Of a DNA stretch of 64,000 nt, positions 1-10,023 are shown in pieces. The stretch's first letter is position 1, and each line of letters opens with the position of its first letter. The notes below the pieces were generated by a model. It had not been told where the DNA came from. It saw nothing but the letters and a program-made list of their open reading frames with translations, and did not search any database. A program made the position numbers and the translations under genes. Source of the DNA: Brevipalpus yothersi (lineage: Eukaryota; Arthropoda; Arachnida; Trombidiformes; Tenuipalpidae); NCBI GenBank assembly GCA_003956705.1, contig QZCP01000146.1:1-64000 (forward strand), written 5' to 3'.

Positions 1-260
1 AAGAAACAGCGTACATCGTCGAACACAGCCCCTGTCGTAATGTTAATCGGAAGTTCAACCATGAATGGCAGGGTGTGAATGAAATCGACATCCTCTCTCA
101 ATATTCTCTCAACAGAGCCTTTTAGCAAATTGAGATCAAAAACGGTGAAGTTCGGAGGAAAGTAGATATGCTCATTCGTATAAGCACCAAGAGGACCACT
201 GAATTTACCACCAGATATTGAAACATAATCACTAGCAGAATATGCGATTCTCAAATTCAT
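1..260 (-). CDS. Partial unrecognised coding region running off the window edge
   Basis: The minus strand is open without a stop from about 314 down to base 1. The first in-frame ATG is at 260, giving about 86 residues that read like real protein: a Gly/Ser/Tyr-rich start, then a segment with PPNFTVFDLNLL and a later LPINITTG stretch holding a potential N-glycosylation site. There is no signal peptide at that ATG. A pyrimidine-rich stretch ending in CAG at about 280 could be a splice acceptor, in which case this is an internal exon and the ATG is not the start. I do not recognise the family. It could belong to the same gene as the Cys-rich protein upstream on this strand, but that gene has its own plausible stop, so I treat them as separate. 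Whether it is expressed cannot be told from here. Confidence 0.35.
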   Translation of the reverse strand, partial: MNLRIAYSASDYVSISGGKFSGPLGAYTNEHIYFPPNFTVFDLNLLKGSVERILREDVDFIHTLPFMVELPINITTGAVFDDVRCF

Positions 261-1189
261 GTTGACTGATGATCTTCCTGAACGAGTTATGAGGAATGGA
301 TATCGTTGAAAACAAGTTATGTCTTTTTATCATAGTTTTTTTTTCGATAAATCTTATTTCAGTTGCATGATGACTGTCTCTTCTTCTTCAACTTGTGGAA
401 GTTAGAGTAGATATAAATCATTTTCTAATACACTACTATACCTCATATGTGAAGAAACATTTTTTAATGTGAAACTGGGCATGTTTGTTATCGTTTCATA
501 GTATTTCAGTAATTATTTAGATATAATTCCTAGACGACTAGTCGATTAAAATAAATGAGATTTCTTTCACTCTTGATCATCTTTCGCAATTGGTACTGTG
601 CTCTTTCGTTTGAATCAATATTTCTCCATACGTGGTCTCTGTAGAGCTGAATTTTCAACTCTCTGTAATCGTAGAAAAGAATATGATGTACAGTCTAACG
701 CAAGGTGGTTCTAATTGAATGGTTCTCAAGAATAGATGATTATTTAGCAATAGAGACATATCAATATTCACTGAAAAAAATACATATTCGTTATAATCTT
801 TTCACAGAACAGCTCTTGAGCTATATCCAGAACTGATCATTTTTGAAAATAACGTGAGGACATTGACAAAAATCTCCCTGTCAATTTGAAATGAATGATG
901 AATTATCCGCTATCGTGATTTAATGAACGATAATATCGGAGAGAACACATTCTACAAAATTTTCAACCATTCCATTGTACATTGTACATTATAGCTTCTC
1001 CAACAAGGATTTGTATAATGAGTAAAGAGATTTTCTCGCATCTTCTTGTGTGCAAAGAGCCTAATGTTGAAAAAAATTGAGTGTGCTATCCAAATGAAAC
1101 AGAAAGTATTTCCCAGCTCATCAGTATAGAGTTGTTATGAAAAAACCATTATCAAATGATCAAATCGTAATCAATAGTCTCAAGTGTAA
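261..1189. other. Intergenic, no gene seen
   Basis: About 900 AT-rich bases lie between the partial frame and the Cys-rich membrane protein gene, both on the minus strand. I see no long open frame, repeat or RNA gene. The part nearest 1189 is likely 3' UTR of the Cys-rich gene. Confidence 0.5.
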
Positions 1190-1825
1190 TCAATTGCGTG
1201 TCAAGCTCCGCATTATGGCATAACCACTTACGATCACTAAAACAACCACTCCTGATGCTATTGCAAACACCATGAGGACGGGAAAATCACAGTCTGAACG
1301 AACTCTGCCGAGAAAAATATTTTGGGTATTTGTCAGTTAGAAAATGATCATAACTACCTCTATCACTCACCTGTATGAATCGCAGAAGCCCTCTTGTAAA
1401 ATTTGTCTTCGTTCAGTAACCTCTTTGTTTTCATTCAATTCCGTGATCTCAGCTTGTGAGCAATGCTTGTCAACTATACGCTGCAAGCATATCTCGAATT
1501 CCCAAATTCGACAGCACAGAGATTTGACATCAGATTCAGTCCATCTACTTTTGGATACCGTGGTACAACTTGAAGTTTCTGATTTGAATCCATTTTTTGA
1601 ATCTGGTTTTTTACGAAAGCAATCATTTCTCAAGTTGTCGATCGTTTTACTTAAAGCTTTGTAAAGCTCATCAATATCTTTGTCAGTTGGCTTTCCTTCT
1701 TGAGCACTCAAGATGAGTGAATTGGATGATACCGCATTGCTTTGGACAGAAAGACAGTGGGCTAGACTAGCAAGATACAAGATGAAAAATACTATTCTTA
1801 CAAAAAATGTTCGAGAAAGTTCCAT
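1190..1825 (-). CDS. Small Cys-rich type I membrane protein, family unknown
   Basis: Two exons on the minus strand, 1825-1371 and 1304-1190, join in phase (AG|GTGAGT donor, CGGCAG acceptor) to a 189-residue protein. It begins with a classic signal peptide (MELSRTFFVRIVFFILYLASLAHC region, residues 1-24). The mature part is hydrophilic, with eight cysteines, including a CC pair in KSLCCRIWEFEIC. It ends with a hydrophobic stretch encoded mainly by the second exon (VLMVFAIASGVVVLVIVSGY) and the short basic tail AIMRSLTRN. This is the layout of a single-pass cell-surface protein with a small disulfide-bonded ectodomain. An upstream in-frame Met adds 20 residues but would bury the signal peptide, so I chose MELS. 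An alternative GTAAGT donor just after the membrane segment could extend the protein. No family is recognised and the ligand is unknown. Confidence 0.6.
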
Positions 1826-2209
1826 ATTATTGAGGTTTAGGGCAACATCGAACTTAAGAACACATAAACTTGTAAGAAAATACAACGTTCAACATTTAGA
1901 GAATCGATGAAAATGATTCTGCCACCTGAGACACTGAATGGCTTGAAAGATATCCATGCTCTTGATGATTTGAACAAGCACTGATCAAGGAAAGAGGAGA
2001 TTAAGTGAGTTACATTGATCAAATCATAGATGCACACTTCTCTAGGATGAGTGCTAGTCATATTTATTTTTGTTACAAGATAAAAAATTTGTTGTATAGC
2101 ATCATGAAAAGTATGGTACTCACTTCAAATAATTCATCGGAGAAGTGATACACTTGGATATTGAAAGATCAAAAAACAACTTTTTTGTATAATTCTCAAC
2201 AAGAAACAC

Positions 2210-4061
2210 TCATCCAAATTCCAGAGGATCTTTTCCTTTCTTACGATTACGTTTTCGACGTTTCACTTGATGAGATTGAGTCTCGTATTTTATACTTCCC
2301 TCGCCAGTACGACGCTTTCGAACACTAGTAGATGGAATAGCTCCTTGCAACGTCGGAGGAATGATGTATTCGGGAACATGTTTCAAGTGATCAAATTTTT
2401 GTTTCGTGGTTCCTAGTGCTTTATCTTGGGTGAGAACTTTAAAGTCTTTTGGATGCTCTTTCAAGTAAGATTTCAGCTTCTCAGAGCTTAAAATTTCTCT
2501 CTTTATCTCTTTTATACGCGCCTCTTTGATTGCAATTCCAGTAATGGCCCGAAGAGCGTCCCGACAACGGTATCTGAAAGGTTCCAGCTCTTCCATTCGG
2601 AAAACATACGGCTTGAAAGAGCTTCCGATTTCGAGTCGATCTTTCATTAACTCAAATCTTGGCAATTCTTTTATACTAATTAGTGAGAGTGCAGTTCCTT
2701 CTGTGTCTTGACATCCTCGTGCTGTACGACCTACTCGATGTACGTATGAGTTGAATGTCAATGGAAAGTCAAAGTTGATAACATTAGATACATATTGGAA
2801 ATCGATACCGCGTGAAACATTTGAGCATTCTTCATAAATGTCTCTCTTTTTCTTTTTCTTGTTGGTCTTTTTAGTGGTCTCTATATTTTCCAGGCATATT
2901 TCATCATTTGCAACAATGATATCATAAGTTCCTCGATTAAACTGCTCAACTGCAAAACATCGGCTCTTGATTGGCAGCTCTGAGTTGAGAACACAACTAC
3001 GAACTCCAAATTGTTCCAAGAACAATTTGATTTTGTAACATTGATTAACAGTATTTACAAAAATAATGGTTTTACCACGCAATAAATTGAGTTTAAACAT
3101 GGCACTCAAAATAACAAACTTTTCATCATCTTCACATTTGACATGATATTGTATGAGTTTTCCACTTTCTAGTAGATCTGGTTCCTCCAATTTTAGAGTG
3201 ACTGGATTATTGAGGACTAATTTTTTCAACTCAAGAGCTTCTGCATTTAGCGTTGCGGAGGTTAGAAAACATTGACATCCATATGAAGGGAGAATGAGTG
3301 ACAATACTTCTCTCATGTCAGCTTCATAACCGAAAGAAAACATTAGATCAGCCTCATCTGCGACCAAAAATTTTAAACCCTCCTTCACACCATCAAGATT
3401 ACCAATCTGTGAATAAAAGAGAAGAATGAATGTTGAAAAGCTGATTCATCTTTTGCGGCACATCAATGACCGGTAAAGTGCGACAGAATTCGAATAATTT
3501 AGCACTGTTTTCTGCCTCGACACTTTATGAAAATGAGTAAAGTATCGAGGAAAAGGCATAACGTGCTATCATATTTAATCATCGTTGAAACGAGGCAGGA
3601 AAGAATGGTCAACTCACCTTAAGATGCTTTAAAAGCCTGGATGGTGTACTAATTACAATATCTGGTTTCTCAATAAGAATGGGTTTAAGAGATTTTTCCG
3701 ATTCCCCCTCATTTAAGTCCACAATTCGTATTGCATTCGATGAACAATGATTCAAATCTTTGGCATGAATAAATATTTGTCTACACAGCTCTTTCGTCGG
3801 AGCAAGTATAACTGCCGATATAGATTGGCTTGGATCATACTTTTTGTTGCTCAAAATTTGATGCATAATTGGTATCAAAAAAGCACCCGTTTTACCGCAA
3901 CCAGTACGTCCCTTGGCCAATAAATCTTTACCTTCCAATGCCAATGGTATAGCTTTCTCTTGGATCATTGTCGGCTCTTTCCAACCCAACAATTTGATGG
4001 ATTTCAGTAACCGATTATCCAGGCCCATCTCTTCAAATTGTACCACCTTATCGTCACCCAT
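2210..4061 (-). CDS. DDX56: ATP-dependent RNA helicase DDX56 (NOH61)
   Basis: Two exons, 4061-3618 and 3406-2210, join in phase 0 to a 546-residue DEAD-box helicase, close to the 547 residues of human DDX56. Visible motifs in order are the Q motif (GWKEPTMIQ, about residue 27), Walker A (GRTGCGKT), PTKELCRQI, STPSR, DEAD, SAT (LTSATL), SRGID and HRVGRTARG (motif VI). The C-terminal tail is very basic (VRKRRTG, VKRRKRNRKKGKDP), fitting a nucleolar protein. DDX56 acts in the nucleolus in late assembly of pre-60S ribosomal particles. A lysine-rich insertion (TTKKTNKKKKKRD) sits just before motif V. An in-frame Met six codons upstream at 4079 is a possible alternative start. It lies head-to-head with the SUPT7L gene, about 650 bases away. 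The family assignment is firm; the exact paralogue rests on length and overall pattern. Confidence 0.9.
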
Positions 4062-4717
4062 ATTTATAACACTATACACACATCAAGCAAATGACCAGAA
4101 ATTAAACCAATTCAAATTAAATTAAATTAAATACCACAACGACAAAGACACATGGACACATGGACACAATAAACATGGCCACGGAAAAAGCATGTTCAAA
4201 ATGAAAACTTTTCACTTTGTCGATGAAAAAAGTCTTCTCTTATGAGCGCCTCTTGTGTCAATGTTGAACATTTTACTTTGAGCACGTGTTTTGATCTCCA
4301 TTTAAATTGATTCAGTTTTTGAGTTGTATCTACTTGATCAGTTTATTATTTGATTTCGTGTGATGATCAGCTATGGTGGTGGAATGATGGTAAGTTGGTA
4401 GGGCTGTTTGTAATTGTGGAATGTATCTTTATTCACATGATGAAACTATCGCATCATTGTCAGACTAGAGTCACTGATAAACCATGATTAATGTGTGCTT
4501 TTCTGAAGGAAAAATAATTTTATAATTTCGAGTAGAAATTAATGATTTGGTGATTGTTATTGATTGTTCTTATCATTTCTATCATTTCAGATGAATAGAG
4601 GATCACTTCCGGTTATTGGTAGAGTTTCCATTGATTGTAGTGAAACCCTATTGGGATTGGCTTGAAGGAACACGTTTTCTTTTGTCGGCCATTTTTAAGT
4701 CTTGTCAAACTGGGACG
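4062..4717. promoter_or_regulatory. Head-to-head promoter region of DDX56 and SUPT7L
   Basis: This stretch separates the DDX56 start from the SUPT7L start. It has tandem ACACATGGAC units near 4149-4168 and no obvious TATA box for DDX56. A possible 5' exon of the plus-strand gene runs from about 4320 to a GTAAGTTGG donor at about 4390, with an acceptor (TTTCAG) at about 4590. Spliced, it would carry a short out-of-frame upstream frame of about 33 codons (starting MISYGGGMM) before the SUPT7L ATG. Confidence 0.4.
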
Positions 4718-5743
4718 ATGAGTGATAATCGGTGAGTTGGACGACTACCATGTCAAAAACACACAAGTGTCGGAAAAACCGGTGACTGTGGAGATACTAT
4801 TGGACGCCATTTTTCTGAACCATGATCTGAAATATGTGAGTTCAGATGACCATCGTCTGAAAAGACGAGAACTAGGACTGTCGTCTGAAAAGATGAAGAT
4901 TAGGGCCACCGTCTGAAAAGACTGAGGTTTTCTCTCAGGACCATGGTTCATAAACGTGGATTTGATATTTTCTCTCTCTCTCTCTCACTCTCTTTCTCTC
5001 TCTTTCCTATCCAATTCTAATTATTTCCGACTAAAAAGATGGAGCGAGTAAAGCCTCTAGAAAGGCGATGAATCCTCCATTCTTCTCTTACCTTTTTGTC
5101 CTATTGTGTCCTAACCTCCTTTTCTTTCTCTCAATAAAGTGAACCCATTTTTATCAGTCATTATGATAAAAAATTGATTGACATCAATGATTTTCCAGTT
5201 GGCAATCCTATTGTTATCAATACTATTCAGTTGTTAATGTTATCCAAAAGATTGGACAGTCTTTCCTCGTATTCACAATTGAAAGCACATGAGCTTTCTT
5301 GTCTTCAGATCAAATCTACTAATCATACAGATGAGAATAGCACTTACGATCAGATGTCTAAATATTTAAGTGCTGATTCGGTACGGAAACTACTTAAAAG
5401 ATCCATTCTCTTATTGACCTCACATGGTGGATATCATGAAACCAGTGACACAATCATCGAAATTTTGACTGAGATCACAGAAGAGTATATCAAAAAGTTT
5501 ACCGCTGTTCTTCGTCTTGTGGCTGACACATCTAGTTTTCAAGGTGAAAATGATTTTATTGACATAATCAATCGAGTTGTACATGAGATGGGCTCAAATC
5601 TTGCCGTCATACAAGATTTTGAAGCCAGCTTGCGAGCTTACCGTAACAATGTACACCGAGAAGTGGTACAAAAAATTCAAAACCTTTGTAATCCAAGATC
5701 TGAGGAGACTATCAGTAACTCATTCAGTGATTCCAATAGATGA
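4718..5743 (+). CDS. SUPT7L: SUPT7L / STAF65-gamma-like histone-fold subunit of SAGA (STAGA)
   Basis: A tiny first exon (4718-4731, MSDN plus two bases of the next codon, at a strong CG|GTGAGT donor) joins in phase to an exon starting at 5140 (after CAATAAAG) or 5158 (after TTATCAG). The product is about 205 residues. The early segment IDINDFPVGNPIVINTIQLL matches the family's short TIHTIQL-type stretch. The central SADSVRKLLKRSILLLTSHGGY and DTIIEILTEITEEYIKKFT segments match the bromodomain-associated histone fold, followed by the conserved VVHEMG motif. In animals this subunit sits in the SAGA/STAGA coactivator and pairs with a TAF10-type histone fold. The human protein is about 414 residues; here the long acidic C-terminal part is missing and the protein stops soon after the histone fold. 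Identification is from remembered family pattern, so moderately sure. Confidence 0.65.
4854..4921 (+). repeat. 28-bp tandem repeat in the SUPT7L intron
   Basis: The 12-mer CGTCTGAAAAGA occurs at 4854, 4882 and 4910, exactly 28 bases apart, with variable sequence between. A weaker copy (GATCTGAAATAT) precedes it at about 4824. It lies wholly within the SUPT7L first intron. No function is evident. Confidence 0.7.
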
Positions 5744-5939
5744 ATTTGTGAATATTTAATTGTTATATTATCAATTTTGAACTGAGCTTCATCCAAAGTT
5801 TTCACCATTAAATCTTTATTTATTGAATCAATATAAATGGCGAAAGTGATACCGAGTCCTGGGGATCTTCAATTCTACGGTAAAGATCAGCATACAGGAT
5901 CATAGCTTTCTATTCTACTGCCGTTGGTCATGAGATCCT

Positions 5940-6140
5940 CTAATCTTTTTTGGACGAGGAATGATGCATCCCTCAAAAGTCAGATTCAAAATGTGATCCC
6001 ACGAATCAGAGAAGAATTTGAGCTGATGACTGGATTGAACTCATGCACAATGTGAAAATTTCTTCCATGATTCATCTTCCAACAAGCGAACCAATTAAAC
6101 AGATCAATGAGTGTTTAAAAGAGAATGATTATGGAAGATC
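5940..6140 (+). pseudogene. Possible decayed coding fragment, family unknown
   Basis: Between the 3' ends of SUPT7L and the ribosomal protein gene, two protein-like stretches lie in different plus-strand frames. The first reads TRNDASLKSQIQNVIPRIREE and continues to FELMTG. The second reads IELMHNVKISSMIHLPTSEP and continues to a stop after NDYGRS. The switch falls near 6030, as a single frameshift would produce. Both halves have helix-like, charged composition unlike random AT-rich DNA. I do not recognise the source protein, and chance cannot be excluded. Confidence 0.25.
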
Positions 6141-6362
6141 ATAACTGATTATTTAAGACTTGAGTCAGAAAGAGTGCCTCGGCCAGATCGATCAGTGATA
6201 ATCTGATACAGGAACAACCATAGGTTTTTATATGGTGAGACTTCCTTTTGAGAAGCCATCTCTGAAGATGGCAAAGATGAAGATCACAAAGCTTTGATAG
6301 TTCTTCACTTTCAAGCATATCTTTTAACAATTTAATTTACAATTCATGGAGATAATCTACAA

Positions 6363-6926
6363 TCATTGGGGTTTCTGAGATTGTTTCACAATCGGTGCAC
6401 AATCATAAACACCGCGGAGTACTCGCAATCTTAATTGCGGCACATCAGGGACTCTCTTTTGTTGAACCAAAACCACACTGTGTTCTTGAAGATTGTGTCC
6501 AACACCAGGTACAAACGCTACTTTCTCTTTACCATTAGATAATTTAACCAAAACACACTTTCGATTGGCGGAATTCGGCTTCTTAGGTTTCTTTATACAT
6601 GTACGGATAACAATTCCTTTCATCTGTGGTTTCTCGTTCAATGCATGTACTCGTTTACGAGGCCATGTTGGTCCTATTGTATGACGCCTGACCATAGTAT
6701 GATACCAATATTCTCTATCTTTAATGATTTCCCACTCTTTGATGGTCACATTTTCCGGTACCACACCATAGCGACAAAAGCGTGGATTATCAAGATCCCA
6801 ATAATTTCGTACCGAAATACCACATGGCCTCAAAGTGGCACCAGAAAGCAATAATGGCTTACTGGCTCCGATTATATGTGATAAACCACCGGAAAATTTT
6901 TGAAAAACAGATCTAATCAAAGCCAT
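6363..6926 (-). CDS. MRPS12: Mitochondrial small ribosomal subunit protein uS12m (MRPS12 / tko)
   Basis: A single-exon gene of 187 residues. The C-terminal 110 residues are a clear uS12 domain: KKPKKPNSANRK (the decoding-loop region) and PGVGHNLQEHSVVLV are diagnostic. uS12 sits in the decoding centre of the small mitochondrial ribosomal subunit; the Drosophila orthologue is technical knockout. The N-terminal part (about 75 residues, starting MALIRSVFQKF, basic, with few acidic residues in the first 40) should be a mitochondrial targeting sequence and is longer than the insect and human forms, which total about 140 residues. The segment after SVVLV reads QQKRVPDVPQL where most relatives have a Gly-rich RGGRVKDLPGV-like stretch, so this loop is divergent. 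It is convergent with SUPT7L. Confidence 0.92.
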   Translation of the reverse strand: MALIRSVFQKFSGGLSHIIGASKPLLLSGATLRPCGISVRNYWDLDNPRFCRYGVVPENVTIKEWEIIKDREYWYHTMVRRHTIGPTWPRKRVHALNEKPQMKGIVIRTCIKKPKKPNSANRKCVLVKLSNGKEKVAFVPGVGHNLQEHSVVLVQQKRVPDVPQLRLRVLRGVYDCAPIVKQSQKPQ

Positions 6927-7999
6927 CTATAATGATCACACTCGATTCTGTTGATGATGATCACACAATTACACTCATGAAACAAAATCAACTCGACATT
7001 CAATAATCAAAACAAACATACCGAAAATGAAGGATGTTGAACAACCTAGAAGTGAGCAATCTCAGGAATCGCAAAACTTTCAGATTCTGAATGCATGTTG
7101 CGTGTGTATATGAACTGATATTTCATGAAACTTTTTTCTTTGCACTGGAAAAGTTTATCTTGAGATGTAGGATTCTTGGAAGTTTTGGATATACTTTTTT
7201 CTTCTCCATCAGCTCTAATTAAGTTGAGAAAATTATAATATTCGCTGGCTTGATTATGGAAGAAGAAGAGAAGAGAAGAGAAGTGGGATGAGGAGAGAGC
7301 GAGAGGAAAAAATCGATAAGGTTTCTCCGAGGACGATAGCTGATCAAAATGAGGAAGTGATTTGAGTGCAATAGTATGTGAGTGTAATAGCGTTCAAATT
7401 TTGGCCAGCATGATCAATATTTTTAGCTGATCACATTAGCATGGCCTCTTTTGATATCAGCTGTGGATGAATGTGTATCGGTATTCAATGTTGAAAGCCC
7501 ACATCAATTATTATATTGATGATTAAATGCATTTCCAAATCAATGTATTATACAAATGTATTATTTTCACTTCCTTATTTGCATCAAAAATGAACAAAAG
7601 TAATCGCATAATCAAATTAAGCGTAATCAAGAGAGAGAGAGAGAGAGAGAACACATATTGCGTCATAGATACATGTACATGCATTCTCCCGTGGACGGCG
7701 AATTATTTGTTGACCTCTCTTTCTTTCTCTGGTATGAGGTCAGCAAGTCAACATTCAGTTGGGTCAGAGTGAACAAATTTTGCAAATTCCTAGTCTGCAT
7801 TCATGATGACCTCTCAGCGATCTCTATCTCTCCTTCCCGTATAAATGTTTGTGTGTTCATCTTTTATGCAAACTTCAGAGACTTTTTTCCGGCTCCTTTG
7901 GTTTTCCTGGGTTTGACCTCGATTTTGGACCCCTACAAATCGTATATATATACAACACATCCAACGATTGTGATTCACTTCACTTTTGATCGAGGAAAA
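6927..7999. other. Intergenic between MRPS12 and the allergen-like gene
   Basis: About 1.1 kb holds the MRPS12 5' side and the upstream region of the allergen-like gene. It contains a short (GA)n tract at about 7630-7650. A TATATATA run at about 7941-7948, about 50 bases before the plus-strand ATG, is a candidate TATA element. No convincing gene was seen. Confidence 0.4.
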
Positions 8000-8911
8000 A
8001 TGAACATGTTTACAAGTCTATGGTGTATTTTGTTCTCCTTTTTTGCTCCAACATTAGGTAAGAATAGATGCTTAATGAGAAAAGTTAATTACAGTTGATG
8101 GGGGTGAAGAAAAAATTTTTTTTTGATGTGAAAAAATATTTTCAAGATTTTTTTACTCGCTCATTTTGATGCCAATTCTTTTTCTTCACTTTCTCTTCTC
8201 TGATCAAGTGTGGTCAAAATGTGAAAATGGTAAAAATGCAACACCTTATGTGCAAGATATGGTCAAAAGGATAGCTTCAAATGAAAATAAAGGTATTCGA
8301 TTGCCTCGTCGACTTTTGGGTGATGTTTATCTCAAGAGAGGATACATCTATGGAATGGAATCGGTCCGTTTGATGGAAGAACCTGTACTTATCATATGTC
8401 ATAACGAATCTTTGGGTGCAATACAACCCAAATTGATACTTGAAAACGTTACCTTCGCCTATGATTGGGTTTATGGGGATGATGAAACATGGGGTACAGC
8501 AATCACTCCAACTCAACGATTATATGTTGATATTGACATTGAGCAGGTTTGTCATGGATTATTTTTAATCTTTTCTTATCTTATTTTCAAAAATCCACTG
8601 TGACTTGATACAGCATCGCTAAAATATTCACCGAGTTTTTTTTCATCTTGATCTCTCGAATGATACACATACAGGCTGACGATGCTGAGAAGCCAGTTAT
8701 GCTGGGACTTTATATAACTAAATTGATTAGCACAAAATTTAATGTGGAAATCAATGGAACACGAGGCCATAATGATGCTTTTGCCCACCAAAATCAAGTT
8801 GCTCTGGTGACCAGAACTTTTATCGCTCGAGATGCTGGCTCAGCTATCACTTCTGAATTGAGTCCCAAAGTTAGTGGTTTTTTAGATAACGTTAAAATAA
8901 TGATGGCCTAA
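8000..8911 (+). CDS. Secreted TULIP-type protein resembling mite group 7 allergens (Der p 7-like)
   Basis: Three exons (8000-8057, 8209-8546, 8675-8911) join in phase (G|GTAAG donor, CAG|GTTTGT donor, TACAG acceptor) to a 210-residue protein. Residues 1-20 (MNMFTSLWCILFSFFAPTLG) are a signal peptide. The mature part has no membrane segment. Its order of elements resembles Der p 7 and related arthropod lipid-binding folds: an early amphipathic helix (VQDMVKRIASNE), alternating beta-rich segments (PKLILENVTFAYDWVYGD), and a final helix (AITSELSPKVSGFLDNVK). Potential N-glycosylation sites include NVT and NGT. Proteins of this type bind hydrophobic ligands in an elongated BPI-like pocket. I infer the family from overall pattern, without a strong signature motif, so a different secreted TULIP protein is possible. 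Confidence 0.5.
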
Positions 8912-10023
8912 CATATCGAATGGTACCCTGGGAGACCTTTGATTTTTGATAATCAAAAAATTTCCTCAATATTGTGGAACATCTACTCACCACTGATCAA
9001 TTTAATGATGATACATTTACTCAATCGAGCATAAATGAGTTCTCCAGTGTAGTTGTATCTCCTGCGGCCAAATTTTAATTCCTTCTTTCTTACTCAAGAT
9101 CATGAGAGTTTAGAAATAACTAAATAAATAAATAGTTAATATGCTTTGTATCAAGTTCACCATCCAATATCATTATTATCTATTTATTACTGAATTACCT
9201 TATCAGAGTGAAACATGTGTAAGTTTTCATAAATATATACACTGTATTCATCATGTAATGGTTCGAAATTCTATTCATCCGAAGAAAAAACATTGAAAAG
9301 TGATTTTCGAAAAATCAAGGTTTTTTTTCTTTTCACTCTCATCTTATAAGGAGGATGATAAAATAAATCAAATCCATACTTTTGATCCCCTCACTCGTTC
9401 AGCTCCTCCAGCATCATTATCAAGGAATCATTTACCAGGAACTGTGTGTATGTATGTGTGTGTTATTGACCATCGTTCGAATCGATCAGATACTATTGAG
9501 GAAAAATTTTTCGGAAATGGTCAACATTTCCTGGCCAGTAAACACATACACATGAAACTATATTACTTGCTTGGAGGAACGATAAGTTGCCTATCCATGG
9601 ACAAGAGAAGCCGATTAGATCAATGCCACACACACCACCAACCATGACCATTGTTGCTGTTGCCCGAAAATCGACTCACTTGGAAAGCGTCAAAATATTT
9701 TATCACTCCTTTTTTCCCCCAAAAACATTCATATCATGATACAACGAAAGTATCGAGCAAGTTCTCAGGTGAGAATGATGATGATGTTCAACCGGTAGCT
9801 GGAATATAATGTCCTTGGCTGTTTGGACTACGCAATGCGCTCTCTAGGCGATGGTCAACTATAATTACACTTGACTAACATTGCAATCATGCCATTTGAA
9901 CACTGTTTCCGATCCAGAGTGGATTAAATGCGTGAATCGTGCCAAAAGTGCCACATTGTGTGAGAGTCACTTATTATATCATATAATTACAGTTGATCAT
10001 CTTATTGGAAAAGTTTTATCATC
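8912..10023. other. Intergenic between the allergen-like and CRAL-TRIO genes
   Basis: About 1.1 kb without a convincing gene. AATAAATAAATA-like runs near 9122-9135 are probable polyadenylation signals of the upstream gene. An open stretch at 9300-9647 has an unremarkable composition and no homology I recognise, so I leave it out as a gene. Confidence 0.4.

Noticed and set aside
1837..2061. Minus-strand frame just upstream of the Cys-rich membrane protein
   Set aside because: It probably lies in the 5' flank; no splice junction links it in phase, and its sequence resembles no known protein.
4745..4951. Minus-strand frame of 68 codons over the SUPT7L intron
   Set aside because: It lies in an intron supported by splice signals, spans the 28-base repeat and has no homology.
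9300..9647. A 115-codon plus-strand frame between two genes
   Set aside because: Composition is mixed and untypical of protein, with no domain, signal peptide or splice context.
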